Positions 1-10,039 of a stretch of DNA of 64,000 nt are shown in pieces. Made by a program: the position numbers and the translations under genes. Source of the stretch: Wenyingzhuangia marina (GTDB lineage Bacteria > Bacteroidota > Bacteroidia > Flavobacteriales > Flavobacteriaceae). The stretch lies in the NCBI RefSeq assembly GCF_900130035.1, contig NZ_FQXQ01000001.1:496001-560000 (forward strand), written 5' to 3'. Position 1 is the stretch's first letter; each line of letters begins with the position of its first letter. The notes under the pieces were generated by a model. The model worked only from the letters and a program-made list of their open reading frames with translations. It was not told where the DNA came from and ran no database searches.

Positions 1-1
1 T

Positions 2-1057
2 GTTCATACCTGTATTTTAGACAGCTCTAAAGACGCTCCTTGCGCACCTTACTGTAACGAGTTTTTTATTGGTAACCTACTAGATTACAACGATGTGTAT
101 CGTTTCGGTAAAAAAGTAGATGTATTAACCATAGAAATAGAACACGTAAACATTCAAGCCTTATACAAACTTGAAGAAGAAGGGGTTAAAGTTTATCCGC
201 AACCAAGCGTGATTGAGACCATTCAACACAAAGGAAAGCAAAAGGACTTTTACAAAGAAAAAAACATTCCTACTTCTCCTCATCAGCGTTTTGATTCTTT
301 AGCAGAATTAAAAGCAGCTAACTTGACTGAATTTCCATTTGTATGGAAATCTGCTCAATTTGGATATGACGGAATGGGGGTTAAAATAGTTCGTTCAGTT
401 GATGACATCAACAATTTACCAGATACAGAATGTATTACCGAAGATCTAATTCCTTTTAAAAATGAATTAGCGGTTATTGTTGCCAGAAATGCAGATGGAA
501 AAGTTAAAACGTATCCTGTGGTAGAAATGGAATTTCATCCAGAAGCCAACCAAGTAGAATATGTTATTTGCCCTGCTCGTATTAGCGATGAAGTAGCCGC
601 TAAAGCACGTAGAGTTGCTATGGATGTTGCCAATGCTTTTAAACACGTAGGCTTATTAGCCGTGGAAATGTTTCAAACAGAAAATGATGACATCATTATT
701 AACGAAGTAGCTCCAAGAACTCACAACAGTGGACATTATAGTATTGAAGCATCACACACCAGTCAATTTGAACAACATTTACGTACCATCTTAAATTTGC
801 CCCTAGGAAACACAGACAGTAAATTAGCCGGAATTATGGTTAACTTGGTAGGTGCTGAAGGTTACGAAGGAAATGTAGTATATGAAAACATTACCGATAT
901 TTTAAAAATAGACGGTGTTACACCTCATATTTATGGAAAAAAAATAACCAAACCTTTCCGTAAAATGGGACATGTAACCATTGTAAACAAAGACATCAAT
1001 ATTGCTCGTAAAACAGCAGAATTGGTTAAAAACACTGTAAAAGTAATATCAAAATAA
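2..1057 (+). CDS. purK: N5-carboxyaminoimidazole ribonucleotide synthase, 5' partial
   Basis: The frame is open back to the window edge, so the start lies outside; the internal GTG at 95 is not a real start, because the reading upstream of it is typical PurK N-terminal sequence leading into KKVDVLTIEIEHV. PurK is an ATP-grasp enzyme that carboxylates AIR with bicarbonate and ATP to N5-CAIR in purine synthesis. Visible ATP-grasp elements are FPFVWKSAQFGYDGMGV, a nucleotide-binding strand and loop, and the late metal/ATP segment INEVAPRTHNSGHYSIEA. It is followed after 151 bp by purE, the next enzyme of the pathway. Identification is firm. Confidence 0.95.
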   Translation, partial: VHTCILDSSKDAPCAPYCNEFFIGNLLDYNDVYRFGKKVDVLTIEIEHVNIQALYKLEEEGVKVYPQPSVIETIQHKGKQKDFYKEKNIPTSPHQRFDSLAELKAANLTEFPFVWKSAQFGYDGMGVKIVRSVDDINNLPDTECITEDLIPFKNELAVIVARNADGKVKTYPVVEMEFHPEANQVEYVICPARISDEVAAKARRVAMDVANAFKHVGLLAVEMFQTENDDIIINEVAPRTHNSGHYSIEASHTSQFEQHLRTILNLPLGNTDSKLAGIMVNLVGAEGYEGNVVYENITDILKIDGVTPHIYGKKITKPFRKMGHVTIVNKDINIARKTAELVKNTVKVISK

Positions 1058-1208
1058 GTAATAAAAGTTAGAAAGTTAAAAGTTTGTAAAGTTGTACAAA
1101 ACTTACTTTCAGAACAAAATCAGCAATAGTTACTACAAGATTAAAAAGTTTTATATAAACAACTACTTTTTAACTTTATAAACTATTCAACTTTAAAAAC
1201 TAAAAACA

Positions 1209-1706
1209 ATGAAAGTAGCAATCGTAATGGGGTCTGATTCAGATTTACCAGTAATGCAAGAAGCCATTGATATTTTAAAAGAATTTGAAATAGAAACTGA
1301 AGTAGATATTGTTTCTGCACACAGAACTCCAGAAAAATTATTTGACTTTTCTTCCAATGCTCACAAAAGAGGCATTTCTGTAATTATTGCAGGAGCTGGT
1401 GGTGCTGCACATTTACCAGGAATGGTAGCTAGTATGAGTCCATTACCTGTGATTGGAGTTCCAGTAAAATCTAGCAATTCTATTGATGGTTGGGATTCTG
1501 TATTGTCTATTCTACAAATGCCAGGGGGAGTTCCTGTGGCAACCGTTGCCTTAAACGGAGCAAAAAATGCAGGAATTTTAGCAGCTCAAATTATTGGAGC
1601 AAGCAACAGTACTGTTTTAGACAGCATAGTCGCTTACAAAGAAGGACTAAAAACCAAAGTAATTGAAGCTGCTGAAAGAGTAAAATCTTCTCAACAAGAA
1701 AAATAA
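1209..1706 (+). CDS. purE: N5-CAIR mutase
   Basis: Class I PurE converts N5-CAIR to CAIR in de novo purine synthesis. The 165-residue length is normal for the family. The N-terminal GSDSDLPVM loop, the SAHRTP segment carrying the catalytic histidine, and the AGGAAHLPGM and GVPVKS motifs are all present. It follows purK in the same direction, the usual bacterial arrangement; the 151-bp AT-rich spacer contains no obvious terminator, so co-transcription is likely. The ATG is preceded by an A-rich leader rather than a clear Shine-Dalgarno, as for most genes here. Confidence 0.96.
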   Translation: MKVAIVMGSDSDLPVMQEAIDILKEFEIETEVDIVSAHRTPEKLFDFSSNAHKRGISVIIAGAGGAAHLPGMVASMSPLPVIGVPVKSSNSIDGWDSVLSILQMPGGVPVATVALNGAKNAGILAAQIIGASNSTVLDSIVAYKEGLKTKVIEAAERVKSSQQEK

Positions 1707-1749
1707 AACTTTTTCATAAGTTTATACCTTAATAACGCCTCCTCACGGA

Positions 1750-2727
1750 ATGAAAATAACAGAACACATTCAACAACCTATTTATAAAGAAATGGCTGCC
1801 TTTGAAGATAAATTCAAAGAAGCCATGGCTACCAAAGTACCGTTGTTAAATCGTATTACCCACTACATTGTTCGTAGAAAAGGTAAACAAATGCGACCAA
1901 TGTTTGTGTTTCTTGTTGCTAAAATGGTTTCTAACGGAAACTTTAACGAAAGAACTTACAGAGGAGCTGCTGTTATTGAATTAATTCACACCGCAACCTT
2001 AGTACACGATGATGTGGTTGATGACAGTAATAAACGTAGAGGTTTCTTTTCTATCAACGCTTTGTGGAAAAATAAAATCGCTGTTTTAGTGGGTGATTTT
2101 TTGCTCTCTAAAGGATTGTTACTAAGCATAGACAATGATGATTTTGACATTCTAAAACTGATTTCTATCGCGGTGCGAGAAATGAGTGAAGGAGAATTGT
2201 TACAAATAGAAAAAGCCAGACGTTTAGATATTACGGAAGATGTTTATTTTGAAATCATCAGACAAAAAACCGCCACTTTAATTGCTGCTTGTTGTGGAAT
2301 TGGAGCAGCCTCTGTAGGAGCCAACAAAGAAGAGGTTGACAAAATGCGTTTGTTTGGTGAATACATCGGGATTGCTTTTCAAATAAAAGATGATTTGTTT
2401 GATTATTCTGAAGAACAAATCGGAAAACCTACTGGAATTGATATTAAAGAGCAAAAAATGACTTTGCCTTTAATTCACACCTTAAATAATTGTAGCGATA
2501 AAGACCGTAAATGGTTAATCAACTCTGTTAAAAATCATAATACAAATAAAAAGAGAGTGAAAGAGGTCATTCAATTTGTAAAAGACAATAATGGATTGGC
2601 TTACACCACTAAAAAAATGCACGATTATAAAAATAAAGCCTTAGATATTTTAAACACCTATCCAGATTCAGAATACAAAGAATCATTATTAACCATGATA
2701 GATTACGTGGTAGAACGTAAAAAATAA
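1750..2727 (+). CDS. Trans-polyprenyl diphosphate synthase (octaprenyl/heptaprenyl type)
   Basis: This 325-residue all-alpha isoprenyl synthase condenses isopentenyl diphosphate onto an allylic diphosphate, most likely to make the side chain of menaquinone. The first aspartate-rich motif is LVHDDVVDD followed by the RRG signature (residues about 83-98), and the second is QIKDDLFDYS (about 212-221). The region before the first aspartate motif has no bulky aromatic pair, which fits a long-chain synthase, but exact chain length cannot be read from sequence. It lies 43 bp after purE. IspB-like is the best family name. Confidence 0.88.
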   Translation: MKITEHIQQPIYKEMAAFEDKFKEAMATKVPLLNRITHYIVRRKGKQMRPMFVFLVAKMVSNGNFNERTYRGAAVIELIHTATLVHDDVVDDSNKRRGFFSINALWKNKIAVLVGDFLLSKGLLLSIDNDDFDILKLISIAVREMSEGELLQIEKARRLDITEDVYFEIIRQKTATLIAACCGIGAASVGANKEEVDKMRLFGEYIGIAFQIKDDLFDYSEEQIGKPTGIDIKEQKMTLPLIHTLNNCSDKDRKWLINSVKNHNTNKKRVKEVIQFVKDNNGLAYTTKKMHDYKNKALDILNTYPDSEYKESLLTMIDYVVERKK

Positions 2728-2809
2728 GGTGTTTTTTACTCCTTTATTCCTTACCATCGTTTTTTGACAAATAGTTCACTAAATTAGTTCTACAACGGTT
2801 TGTTAAATA

Positions 2810-5800
2810 ATGAAAGTATTCAAATTTATTTTCTTCTATTTTATCTGCTATAGTTCTTTTGGACAAATAGTAAACAAAAACCGTGTGACCAAAAATCTTA
2901 ATACTAGTCAAGACACCATTACACTAGAAAATGTTGCTATTAGCCCTATAAATTTTCAAGTTAAAGATGTTAATGGAAATATAATTTCAGCAGATCAATA
3001 TTATTTTAATCCGCAAAAAGGACAGCTTTATTTTTATAGTAAAACACCTCAACAAATAACTGTTAGCTATTTTAATTATCCTCCTTTTTTAACACAGACT
3101 TACAGTCCGTTTGATAAAAAAATAATTATCCCTAAAGCTACTCCCTCAGCAAACACTTATTCTTTGGAAAAAAGTTATGATAAAAGTGATTTTTTTGGAG
3201 ACTTAAATACTTACGGAAACATTACCAGAGGAATTACCGTAGGAAACAATCAAGGATCTGTATTAAACTCAGGATTAGATTTACAAATCACAGGAAATTT
3301 ATCAGAAAACTTAAAAATTAGAGCCAGTATTAAAGATTCTAATTTACCCATTCAAGAAAACGGAGTATCACAAAGTATTAATGAATTTGACCGTGTTTTT
3401 ATTGAATTATTTACAGACATCTGGAACATTAAAGCTGGAGATGTTGATTTATCAAATAAGGATAGTTACTTTTTAAATTTCACTAAAAAAATTAACGGAG
3501 CAAAGGTTGATGTTGTTTTAGATGATGGAGATCAAAAAACGTTTATCACCGCTTCTGGAGCTTTGGTAAAAGGAAAGTTTACGACACAAAACATTAGCGC
3601 TATAGAAGGAAATCAAGGAACTTATAAATTGTTTGGAATTAACGGAGAGCAAAATATTGTAGTAATTTCTGGTAGTGAAACCATTTATATAAATGGAATT
3701 ACCCTAAAAAGAGGTGAACAACACGATTACACCATTGACTATAATACGGCCGAAATTACTTTTACTCCTACCTTCCCCATCAACGCTTCTCAAAGAATTA
3801 TTATTGATTTTCAATACAGCGATAGAAATTATAATCGTTTTGTTACCCACGATGGAGCTACTTATCAAAATGAAAAATTTACAATTGGAACTTATTTTTA
3901 CAACGAAAATGATGTTAAAAGCCAACCTGTTCAACAAAACTTAAGTGATGAACAAAAACTAGTTTTACAACAAGCCGGAAACGATCCATCGCAAATGATT
4001 GCTAATAGTGCTGTTGAAGCAAGTTTTGATGAAAACAGAATTCAATATATTAAAAACAATGATGGTAATTTTGAGTTTAGCAACGATGAAAATGCTAATT
4101 TATTCAACATACAGTTTAGTTATGTAGGGAATAACAATGGAGATTATATCATCAATAAAACCACTGCTACCGGAACTATTTATGAATATGTAGGAACTAA
4201 TTTGGGTGATTATTCTCCCGTAACTTTACTAATTGCTCCTACTAAACTACAAATGGCAGTGGTAAAAGCAGGTTATCAAGTTAATGACAACTCCTTTATC
4301 AATTCAGAAGTTGCTTATAGTAATAACGATCGTAATTTATTTTCTACCATAGATGACAATCAAAATCAAGGGTTGGCCACTACCTTAACTTGGCAGCAAC
4401 AAATAAGTAACGGTGATTGGAAAATCAATAATTTATTTGATTTGGATTTTGTACAACAACAATTTAATAATGTAGAGGGTTTGTACAATGCTGAATTTAA
4501 TAGAGACTGGAATATTGATGTAAATTTAACCCCTAACTTTTTAGGAAATCAAACCTATATTAGAAATGCTTTGGTTACTGAAAACAACAATCAACATAAA
4601 ATTACTTTCAATACTGATTACTTAAAACTAGGAGATATTTTTACAGGGTATAAAGCAGGATTAAACTCTTATGACCATTTTGGAAAAGTTATTTTAAACA
4701 CACAAACCAGTTATTTAAAAAGTAACAACAATTCTGAAGAAGGATATTTTGCTAGAAACTTTTCTACATTAAAATATCAACTAAAAAAAGCTTGGATAAG
4801 TGGTTTGTTCAATTTTGAGGACAATCAACAAGAAAACATACAAACAAATACTTTAAATCTCAATAATCAAAAACTGATAAAAACGGGATTGGTTCTTGGT
4901 ATTGGAGATTCTACCAAAGTGTATTCTAAATTTGGTTTTGACATTACACAAATAGACAGTGTTCGCAACAATCAATCTGTAAAAGTTCAAAAAGCAAATA
5001 ATTACTCTATAGAGAGCCAACTAATTAAAACAGAAAAAACTTCATTAAAAACATTTGTCAACTACCGAAGAGTAAAACATTTTTACACTGATGACTTGGA
5101 TGTTTTTAATGGGAGAGCTCAATACACACAACAATTTTTTAAAAATATTTTACGTTGGGCTACGGTTTACGAAACCACATCGGGAAGTACCCCACAACAA
5201 AACTTTACTTATATAGAGGTGGAACCTGGACAAGGATATTATACTTATTTAGGCGATTTAAACAACAACGAAATTAAAGATTTTGATGAGTTTGAAGTAG
5301 CACAGTTTTCCGATCAGGCCAATTACTTACGTATAGTATTGCCAAATATCAACAGAGTGGCAACGCAAAAAGCAAAATTAAGTCAATCTGTATTTATCAA
5401 TTTTATTCAATTTAAGAACAACGCATCAAAATGGTTAAACACCCTTTCTCATTTTTCCAATCAGTCTAGTGTTCTCATCAATAAAGACCAATTAAAAGAT
5501 GGAAAAAAATTCAACATCAATCCTTTTGACATTAAAAACGACCAAATAATTGGATTGCAACAAAACATAAGAACCAGCTTCTTTTTTAACAGGGGATTAC
5601 AAAACTACAGCACTACTTATACTTTTCAGAACAACAAAAACACACAAAATATTAGTAGTGATTTTCAAACCTCAACCCAAAGAATGCACGAACTTAATTT
5701 TCAACACAATATTTTAAGTTCTTGGATTATTGCCACCACAGCAAATACAGCAATCAACAACAACACAAGTACAGGCTTTAGCAGTAGAAATTTTAATATT

Positions 5801-6196
5801 CTTTCTAAAGAAATCAACCCCTCTGTTAGCTTCTTAAAAGATGAATTTTCTAACATAGAAACCAAATATACTTATAGAGATGAGTATAATAATTTAGGAT
5901 TAGAATCGTTAAAAAGTCATGATTTTGGTTTAGAATACAATTATAACAATGCCAATAAAGGATCTATAATAGCCACTGTTAATATCATTGAAAACAATTA
6001 CAACGGACCTATTAACACCCCTGCATCGTATAGAATTTTAAAAGGATTACAACCCAACAGAAACTATACTTGGTCTTTAATTGTACAAAAAAAACTAACC
6101 CAATTGTTAGACCTTAGTATTAGCTACAATGGACGAAAAAATACCGCTAGTAATGCCATAAATACTGGGAGCATACAATTAAGAGCTAACTTTTAA
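2810..6196 (+). CDS. Large secreted/outer-membrane protein of unknown function
   Basis: An 1128-residue protein beginning with a signal peptide (MKVFKFIFFYFICYSSFGQ, about 19 residues). I do not recognise a named family. The N-terminal part (about 30-130) looks like a beta-sandwich, and a conserved-looking patch around residues 125-220 contains GNITRGITVGNNQG and a segment rich in Asp and Asn. From about residue 480 onward the sequence alternates polar and hydrophobic residues in long strands with Asn-rich turns and ends in Phe (QLRANF), the pattern of an outer-membrane beta-barrel. It could be a porin-like or assembly protein. It follows the polyprenyl synthase by 82 bp, with no obvious shared function. 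Confidence 0.6.
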   Translation: MKVFKFIFFYFICYSSFGQIVNKNRVTKNLNTSQDTITLENVAISPINFQVKDVNGNIISADQYYFNPQKGQLYFYSKTPQQITVSYFNYPPFLTQTYSPFDKKIIIPKATPSANTYSLEKSYDKSDFFGDLNTYGNITRGITVGNNQGSVLNSGLDLQITGNLSENLKIRASIKDSNLPIQENGVSQSINEFDRVFIELFTDIWNIKAGDVDLSNKDSYFLNFTKKINGAKVDVVLDDGDQKTFITASGALVKGKFTTQNISAIEGNQGTYKLFGINGEQNIVVISGSETIYINGITLKRGEQHDYTIDYNTAEITFTPTFPINASQRIIIDFQYSDRNYNRFVTHDGATYQNEKFTIGTYFYNENDVKSQPVQQNLSDEQKLVLQQAGNDPSQMIANSAVEASFDENRIQYIKNNDGNFEFSNDENANLFNIQFSYVGNNNGDYIINKTTATGTIYEYVGTNLGDYSPVTLLIAPTKLQMAVVKAGYQVNDNSFINSEVAYSNNDRNLFSTIDDNQNQGLATTLTWQQQISNGDWKINNLFDLDFVQQQFNNVEGLYNAEFNRDWNIDVNLTPNFLGNQTYIRNALVTENNNQHKITFNTDYLKLGDIFTGYKAGLNSYDHFGKVILNTQTSYLKSNNNSEEGYFARNFSTLKYQLKKAWISGLFNFEDNQQENIQTNTLNLNNQKLIKTGLVLGIGDSTKVYSKFGFDITQIDSVRNNQSVKVQKANNYSIESQLIKTEKTSLKTFVNYRRVKHFYTDDLDVFNGRAQYTQQFFKNILRWATVYETTSGSTPQQNFTYIEVEPGQGYYTYLGDLNNNEIKDFDEFEVAQFSDQANYLRIVLPNINRVATQKAKLSQSVFINFIQFKNNASKWLNTLSHFSNQSSVLINKDQLKDGKKFNINPFDIKNDQIIGLQQNIRTSFFFNRGLQNYSTTYTFQNNKNTQNISSDFQTSTQRMHELNFQHNILSSWIIATTANTAINNNTSTGFSSRNFNILSKEINPSVSFLKDEFSNIETKYTYRDEYNNLGLESLKSHDFGLEYNYNNANKGSIIATVNIIENNYNGPINTPASYRILKGLQPNRNYTWSLIVQKKLTQLLDLSISYNGRKNTASNAINTGSIQLRANF

Positions 6197-6226
6197 AAGG
6201 AATTAGGCGACCTCATAAAAATGACC

Positions 6227-6234
6227 TATTTTTG
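6227..6234 (+). promoter_or_regulatory. Candidate Bacteroidota -7 promoter box
   Basis: TATTTTTG fits the Bacteroidota sigma-A -7 consensus TAnnTTTG and lies 18 bp before the ATG at 6253. No clear -33 TTG is seen, so this is a pattern match only. Confidence 0.35.
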
Positions 6235-6252
6235 AACTATAAAAATTTACCC

Positions 6253-6750
6253 ATGAAAAAAGTATTATTTCTGTTTGTTTTGTTGTGTACACTAAATATT
6301 TCTGCACAAAACAGCGAAATTAAAGTTGACCTTTTAGATATTTTAGTCTTAAGAACTTTAGATGTTTCTTATGAGCATCAATTAAATGATGAAGCCTCTA
6401 TGGGACTTTCTGTATTCATCAACTTTGAGCCTAAAAGTAATGATTTCAGGTATAATGAAGATTTTCAAATCACCCCGTATTTTCGTCAATTTTTAACTGA
6501 TACAGGAGGGTTTGATGTTTTTGGTGAGCTATTTGGAACCTTTAATTTTGCAGAAACTGAAGAAGATGAATTTGGAGACACTAAAAATTACTCAGATTTT
6601 GCATTAGGCCTAGGAGCTGGAGCCAAACATATTTCTAGAAATGGCTATATTTTTGAAATCAATGCTGGAATTGGTAGAAATTTATTTAATTCTAGTGTTT
6701 CTAGACAATTTGTTCCAAGATTTGGAATTAGCGTAGGTAAACAATTCTAA
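6253..6750 (+). CDS. Small outer-membrane beta-barrel-like protein
   Basis: I start this gene at the ATG at 6253 because it gives a clean signal peptide (MKKVLFLFVLLCTLNISAQ); the frame also opens from a TTG 21 bp upstream, which would add a charged leader. The mature part, about 146 residues, has alternating strands with aromatic girdle residues and ends VSVGKQF, a terminal phenylalanine typical of outer-membrane barrels. Function is unknown; it resembles small OmpA-barrel-like proteins without a peptidoglycan domain. It is followed only 7 bp later by the CLC transporter, so the two are probably co-transcribed. Confidence 0.6.
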   Translation: MKKVLFLFVLLCTLNISAQNSEIKVDLLDILVLRTLDVSYEHQLNDEASMGLSVFINFEPKSNDFRYNEDFQITPYFRQFLTDTGGFDVFGELFGTFNFAETEEDEFGDTKNYSDFALGLGAGAKHISRNGYIFEINAGIGRNLFNSSVSRQFVPRFGISVGKQF

Positions 6751-6757
6751 AAAAATC

Positions 6758-8050
6758 ATGAACCGATTTCGTAAACAATACACTATTTCTGATTATCCAT
6801 CTATTACCAAAGAGTTTATCAAATGGTTAGGATTTTCTTTAGTGATTGGTACGTTGGTTGGTATTGCATCAGCAGCTTTATTAGTCTCTTTAAACTGGTC
6901 TACTCATTACCGTGAAGCACATAAAACAATTATTTGGCTATTGCCCATTGGAGGATTGTTTGTAGGACTTTTATATCATTATTATGGTCAATCTGTAGCC
7001 AAAGGAAATAATCAACTTTTAGAAGAACTTAATAGCCCTAAGGACATCATCCCTTTTAAAATGGCTCCGCTTATTTTTTTAGGAACCGTAGTTTCTCACT
7101 TATTGGGAGCCTCTGTAGGTCGAGAAGGTACCGCTGTACAAATTGGTGGGGCTATTGCCGATCAGTTTTCAGGTTGGTTTAAGATGAATAAACATAACAG
7201 AAGAATTATAATTCTAATGGGAATTAGTAGTGGTTTTGCTGGATTGTTTGGGACTCCCTTAGCAGGAGCTGTATTTGCCTTAGAGGTTTTATTGATTGGT
7301 AAAATAAAATACAATGCTATTCTACCTTGTTTATTAGTCGCTGTGGTTTCTAATTATGTTTCTAGAGAAGTTTCACATTATTTACACGTTCCTCATACCC
7401 ATTATCATATTGATGTAGTCCCTAAACTAAATACCCTAAACTTTTTTTGGAGCATTTTTGCAGGTATTTTATTCGGAATTGTGAGTACTTTTTTTTCCAA
7501 AGGCGTTAAGTTCTTTGGTCAATTTTCAAAGCACATTAAATACCCTCCGCTACGACCTGTTTTGGGAGGAATAGCCATCGCTATTTTGGTTTATTTTATT
7601 GGTACAAAATATATTGGTTTGGGAATTCCTACTATTCTAGAAGCTTTTAACACCACGATGAATAGTTACGATTTTGCTATTAAAATTATCTTAACTACTT
7701 TTTGTATCGCCTTTGGTTTTAAAGGTGGAGAAGTAACTCCTTTATTTTTTATTGGAGCCACTTTGGGTAGCGCTCTTTCTATGTTTGTTCCTTTGCCTAT
7801 TGGTTTGTTAGCAGGAATGGGATTTGTTGCTGTTTTTTCTGGAGCCACCAATACACCTATAGCTTGTACGTTAATGGGAATTGAATTGTTTGGAATGGAA
7901 GGTGGTGTTTATATAGCTATTGCCTGTGTAACTGCTTATATTTTTTCTGGACATACAGGAATATACACCTCTCAAATAGTTGGGGTTGCCAAAACTGATA
8001 AATATTCAAAAGAAGAAGGTGTTAAAATCAATCAAATTGACAGAAAATAA
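6758..8050 (+). CDS. CLC-family anion/proton antiporter, likely CLC-F (fluoride) type
   Basis: A 430-residue inner-membrane protein with the CLC fold of many hydrophobic helices. The gating-glutamate motif is GREGTAVQIG (about residues 122-131). The first anion-binding loop reads AKGNNQLLEEL instead of the GSGIP of chloride CLCs, and the third is KGGEVTPLFFIGATLG instead of GGxFxP. Those substitutions are what I know from the CLC-F clade, which exports fluoride in exchange for protons. It has no C-terminal CBS domains. Family membership is certain; fluoride selectivity is inferred. No room for a riboswitch exists in the 7-bp gap upstream. Confidence 0.85.
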   Translation: MNRFRKQYTISDYPSITKEFIKWLGFSLVIGTLVGIASAALLVSLNWSTHYREAHKTIIWLLPIGGLFVGLLYHYYGQSVAKGNNQLLEELNSPKDIIPFKMAPLIFLGTVVSHLLGASVGREGTAVQIGGAIADQFSGWFKMNKHNRRIIILMGISSGFAGLFGTPLAGAVFALEVLLIGKIKYNAILPCLLVAVVSNYVSREVSHYLHVPHTHYHIDVVPKLNTLNFFWSIFAGILFGIVSTFFSKGVKFFGQFSKHIKYPPLRPVLGGIAIAILVYFIGTKYIGLGIPTILEAFNTTMNSYDFAIKIILTTFCIAFGFKGGEVTPLFFIGATLGSALSMFVPLPIGLLAGMGFVAVFSGATNTPIACTLMGIELFGMEGGVYIAIACVTAYIFSGHTGIYTSQIVGVAKTDKYSKEEGVKINQIDRK

Positions 8051-8062
8051 CACCTCCACTTA

Positions 8063-10039
8063 TTATATTTTTTCTAATACGATTTGCTCTTTGTTTTTAG
8101 CTATCATTTGAGAGTAAAGTTCTTTTAATTCAGGATATTGATTAGGCAAAATCATTCCTGTATTAAATTCTTTTACAGACATTAAAATAATTTTATCGCC
8201 CATTTGCTGAATTAAATACTTATAACTTCCTTTGTTATCAGTCATTTTTGCATGTAATCCTTTAGGTAAAGAAACCACTTTATAACCTTTAGGAATGGTT
8301 ATATTAATAGACCTTGTTTCAGAGTAAGGAGCAACCAAATCAACAGGATATTTTCTAGTTTCTAACGTAAATGGATTTTCTGTTTCTTTGAAGAACAACA
8401 TAGGATTGATATATTTTTTCCCATTAATGGTTTCACAAAATTCACTCCCCTCTACTTCGGCTTTAAACATAATAGGTTTAGACAAATTATATTTATTCTT
8501 AATTTCATACGACACCACATTCATATGATAATCACTTTTTAATTTCTCCTTAAATTTATCATCACTTAATTGATTGTATTTTTTTCTAAAACTAAAAGCT
8601 TCTCTATCTGTAATTTTACTTTGTAAACTACATTTTAGATTAAAATCTTCATCAAAAACAGCATTAAGAATAAAGTTTTCTTGAGATTTTTTTGCCTTGG
8701 TTAAAGGAACACTAAAAGTTTGGCCTCTTTTATACAAAAGTCTACCTTCCCAGTTCATAGCTCTTGAAGGCACAAAATTAATAGCATGATAGGGATCACT
8801 TGCATCTAATAAAATCCTAAATCCTTGCTTACTTTCAACCGCTGCCATTACATAATTTAAACCATCTAATGTAGGATACAATGGTGTTCCATGTCCCTTG
8901 GTGCTAGACAAAACAGGATTTGCATTTATTCCTGCCTCTCTTAACATAGCCACCAACATTAAATTAATATCCGCAACACTTCCTGTTCCCTTTTTATAAG
9001 CATCTACAACTCCTTCATGTGTAAAAATACCGGTGTATTTATCCCAGGTAACTTTTGATTTTACGAAATTGAAAACAGCAGCTACAATCTCCTGTTCTGT
9101 TTCTTTACCAGCTATTACTTTTTCTAAATCTTCTGAGAAATATGAATGCTTTTTTAACTGAGATCCAAAACTACTATAATCGTATAATTTTTCACAAACT
9201 GATTCCCAAGAGGTTGAGTAATGCTCTATTACAGAGTTAGGGAAATCTACATAAGAAAGTTCATAACCTATAGTCCCTACATAGTCTTTGTAACTTGCTG
9301 TAAAAGGTTCATCATCTTTAAGAGCCAATATATTTTCACCTTTAAAAATTGTTTCCTCTTCATTATAATCTACACTAGATATTTCTGCTCCTTTTCCAAA
9401 TAAAATTCTATTGTATTTATTTTCAACCGTAGGAGATAATGACATGTATCCTTTAGAACTTTTCTTGAAACCAAAATATTCTGGAATTCTTGTACTATGG
9501 TAAATAAACTTAATAGGTATTTCCTCCTGAATTTTAAAATCATCAATATCCCAAAAAACAGATCTTAATTCATATGACAACTCAACAATACTTCCTTTTT
9601 TTACATTTGGAAAAGCAATTTTTTTATAATTGTAGTATTCATTGTTTTCATCTGTATACATTTCTTTTTTTTCTACATCAGTCTCTTCAATTTTACCATT
9701 CACTAAATTATAAGTAGTAGCTTTAATTCTACTCAATTTATCTTCAGTCCTATTGCTTTTTGCATAAAACCGAATGGATTGATTTCCATAATCAAAACCC
9801 TCTTCATTATATATTTTTATAATGTCGTGAACTTTTACAATTTTTTGAAATCCTTTTTCTTTATCATACTCAAAACTTACTTCTTTGGTTTTATACAAAT
9901 AAGCAGCTTCGGCAATAGAGTCTATAGAACATACTTCTTCTTTTAACTCTTCTTTGGTAATTTTTCCAAATTTGCGGTCTTGAGCCTTCATATTGTTAAG
10001 GCCTAAAACCATAATTATTAGTAATACTAGTTTTTTCAT
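8063..10039 (-). CDS. DUF3857 protein with degenerate transglutaminase-like domain
   Basis: A 658-residue exported protein (signal peptide MKKLVLLIIMVLGLNNMKAQ). The N-terminal half matches the DUF3857 beta-rich domain seen before transglutaminase-like domains in Bacteroidota. The central domain (about residues 300-420) follows the transglutaminase pattern, but the position where the catalytic cysteine is expected reads KGTGSVADINLMLVAML, with no Cys. It is therefore probably a non-catalytic binding or scaffold version. It overlaps the upstream paralogue by 4 bp (ATGA), so the pair is translated together. It converges on the CLC gene with only 12 bp between stops. Substrate unknown. Confidence 0.75.
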   Translation of the reverse strand: MKKLVLLIIMVLGLNNMKAQDRKFGKITKEELKEEVCSIDSIAEAAYLYKTKEVSFEYDKEKGFQKIVKVHDIIKIYNEEGFDYGNQSIRFYAKSNRTEDKLSRIKATTYNLVNGKIEETDVEKKEMYTDENNEYYNYKKIAFPNVKKGSIVELSYELRSVFWDIDDFKIQEEIPIKFIYHSTRIPEYFGFKKSSKGYMSLSPTVENKYNRILFGKGAEISSVDYNEEETIFKGENILALKDDEPFTASYKDYVGTIGYELSYVDFPNSVIEHYSTSWESVCEKLYDYSSFGSQLKKHSYFSEDLEKVIAGKETEQEIVAAVFNFVKSKVTWDKYTGIFTHEGVVDAYKKGTGSVADINLMLVAMLREAGINANPVLSSTKGHGTPLYPTLDGLNYVMAAVESKQGFRILLDASDPYHAINFVPSRAMNWEGRLLYKRGQTFSVPLTKAKKSQENFILNAVFDEDFNLKCSLQSKITDREAFSFRKKYNQLSDDKFKEKLKSDYHMNVVSYEIKNKYNLSKPIMFKAEVEGSEFCETINGKKYINPMLFFKETENPFTLETRKYPVDLVAPYSETRSINITIPKGYKVVSLPKGLHAKMTDNKGSYKYLIQQMGDKIILMSVKEFNTGMILPNQYPELKELYSQMIAKNKEQIVLEKI

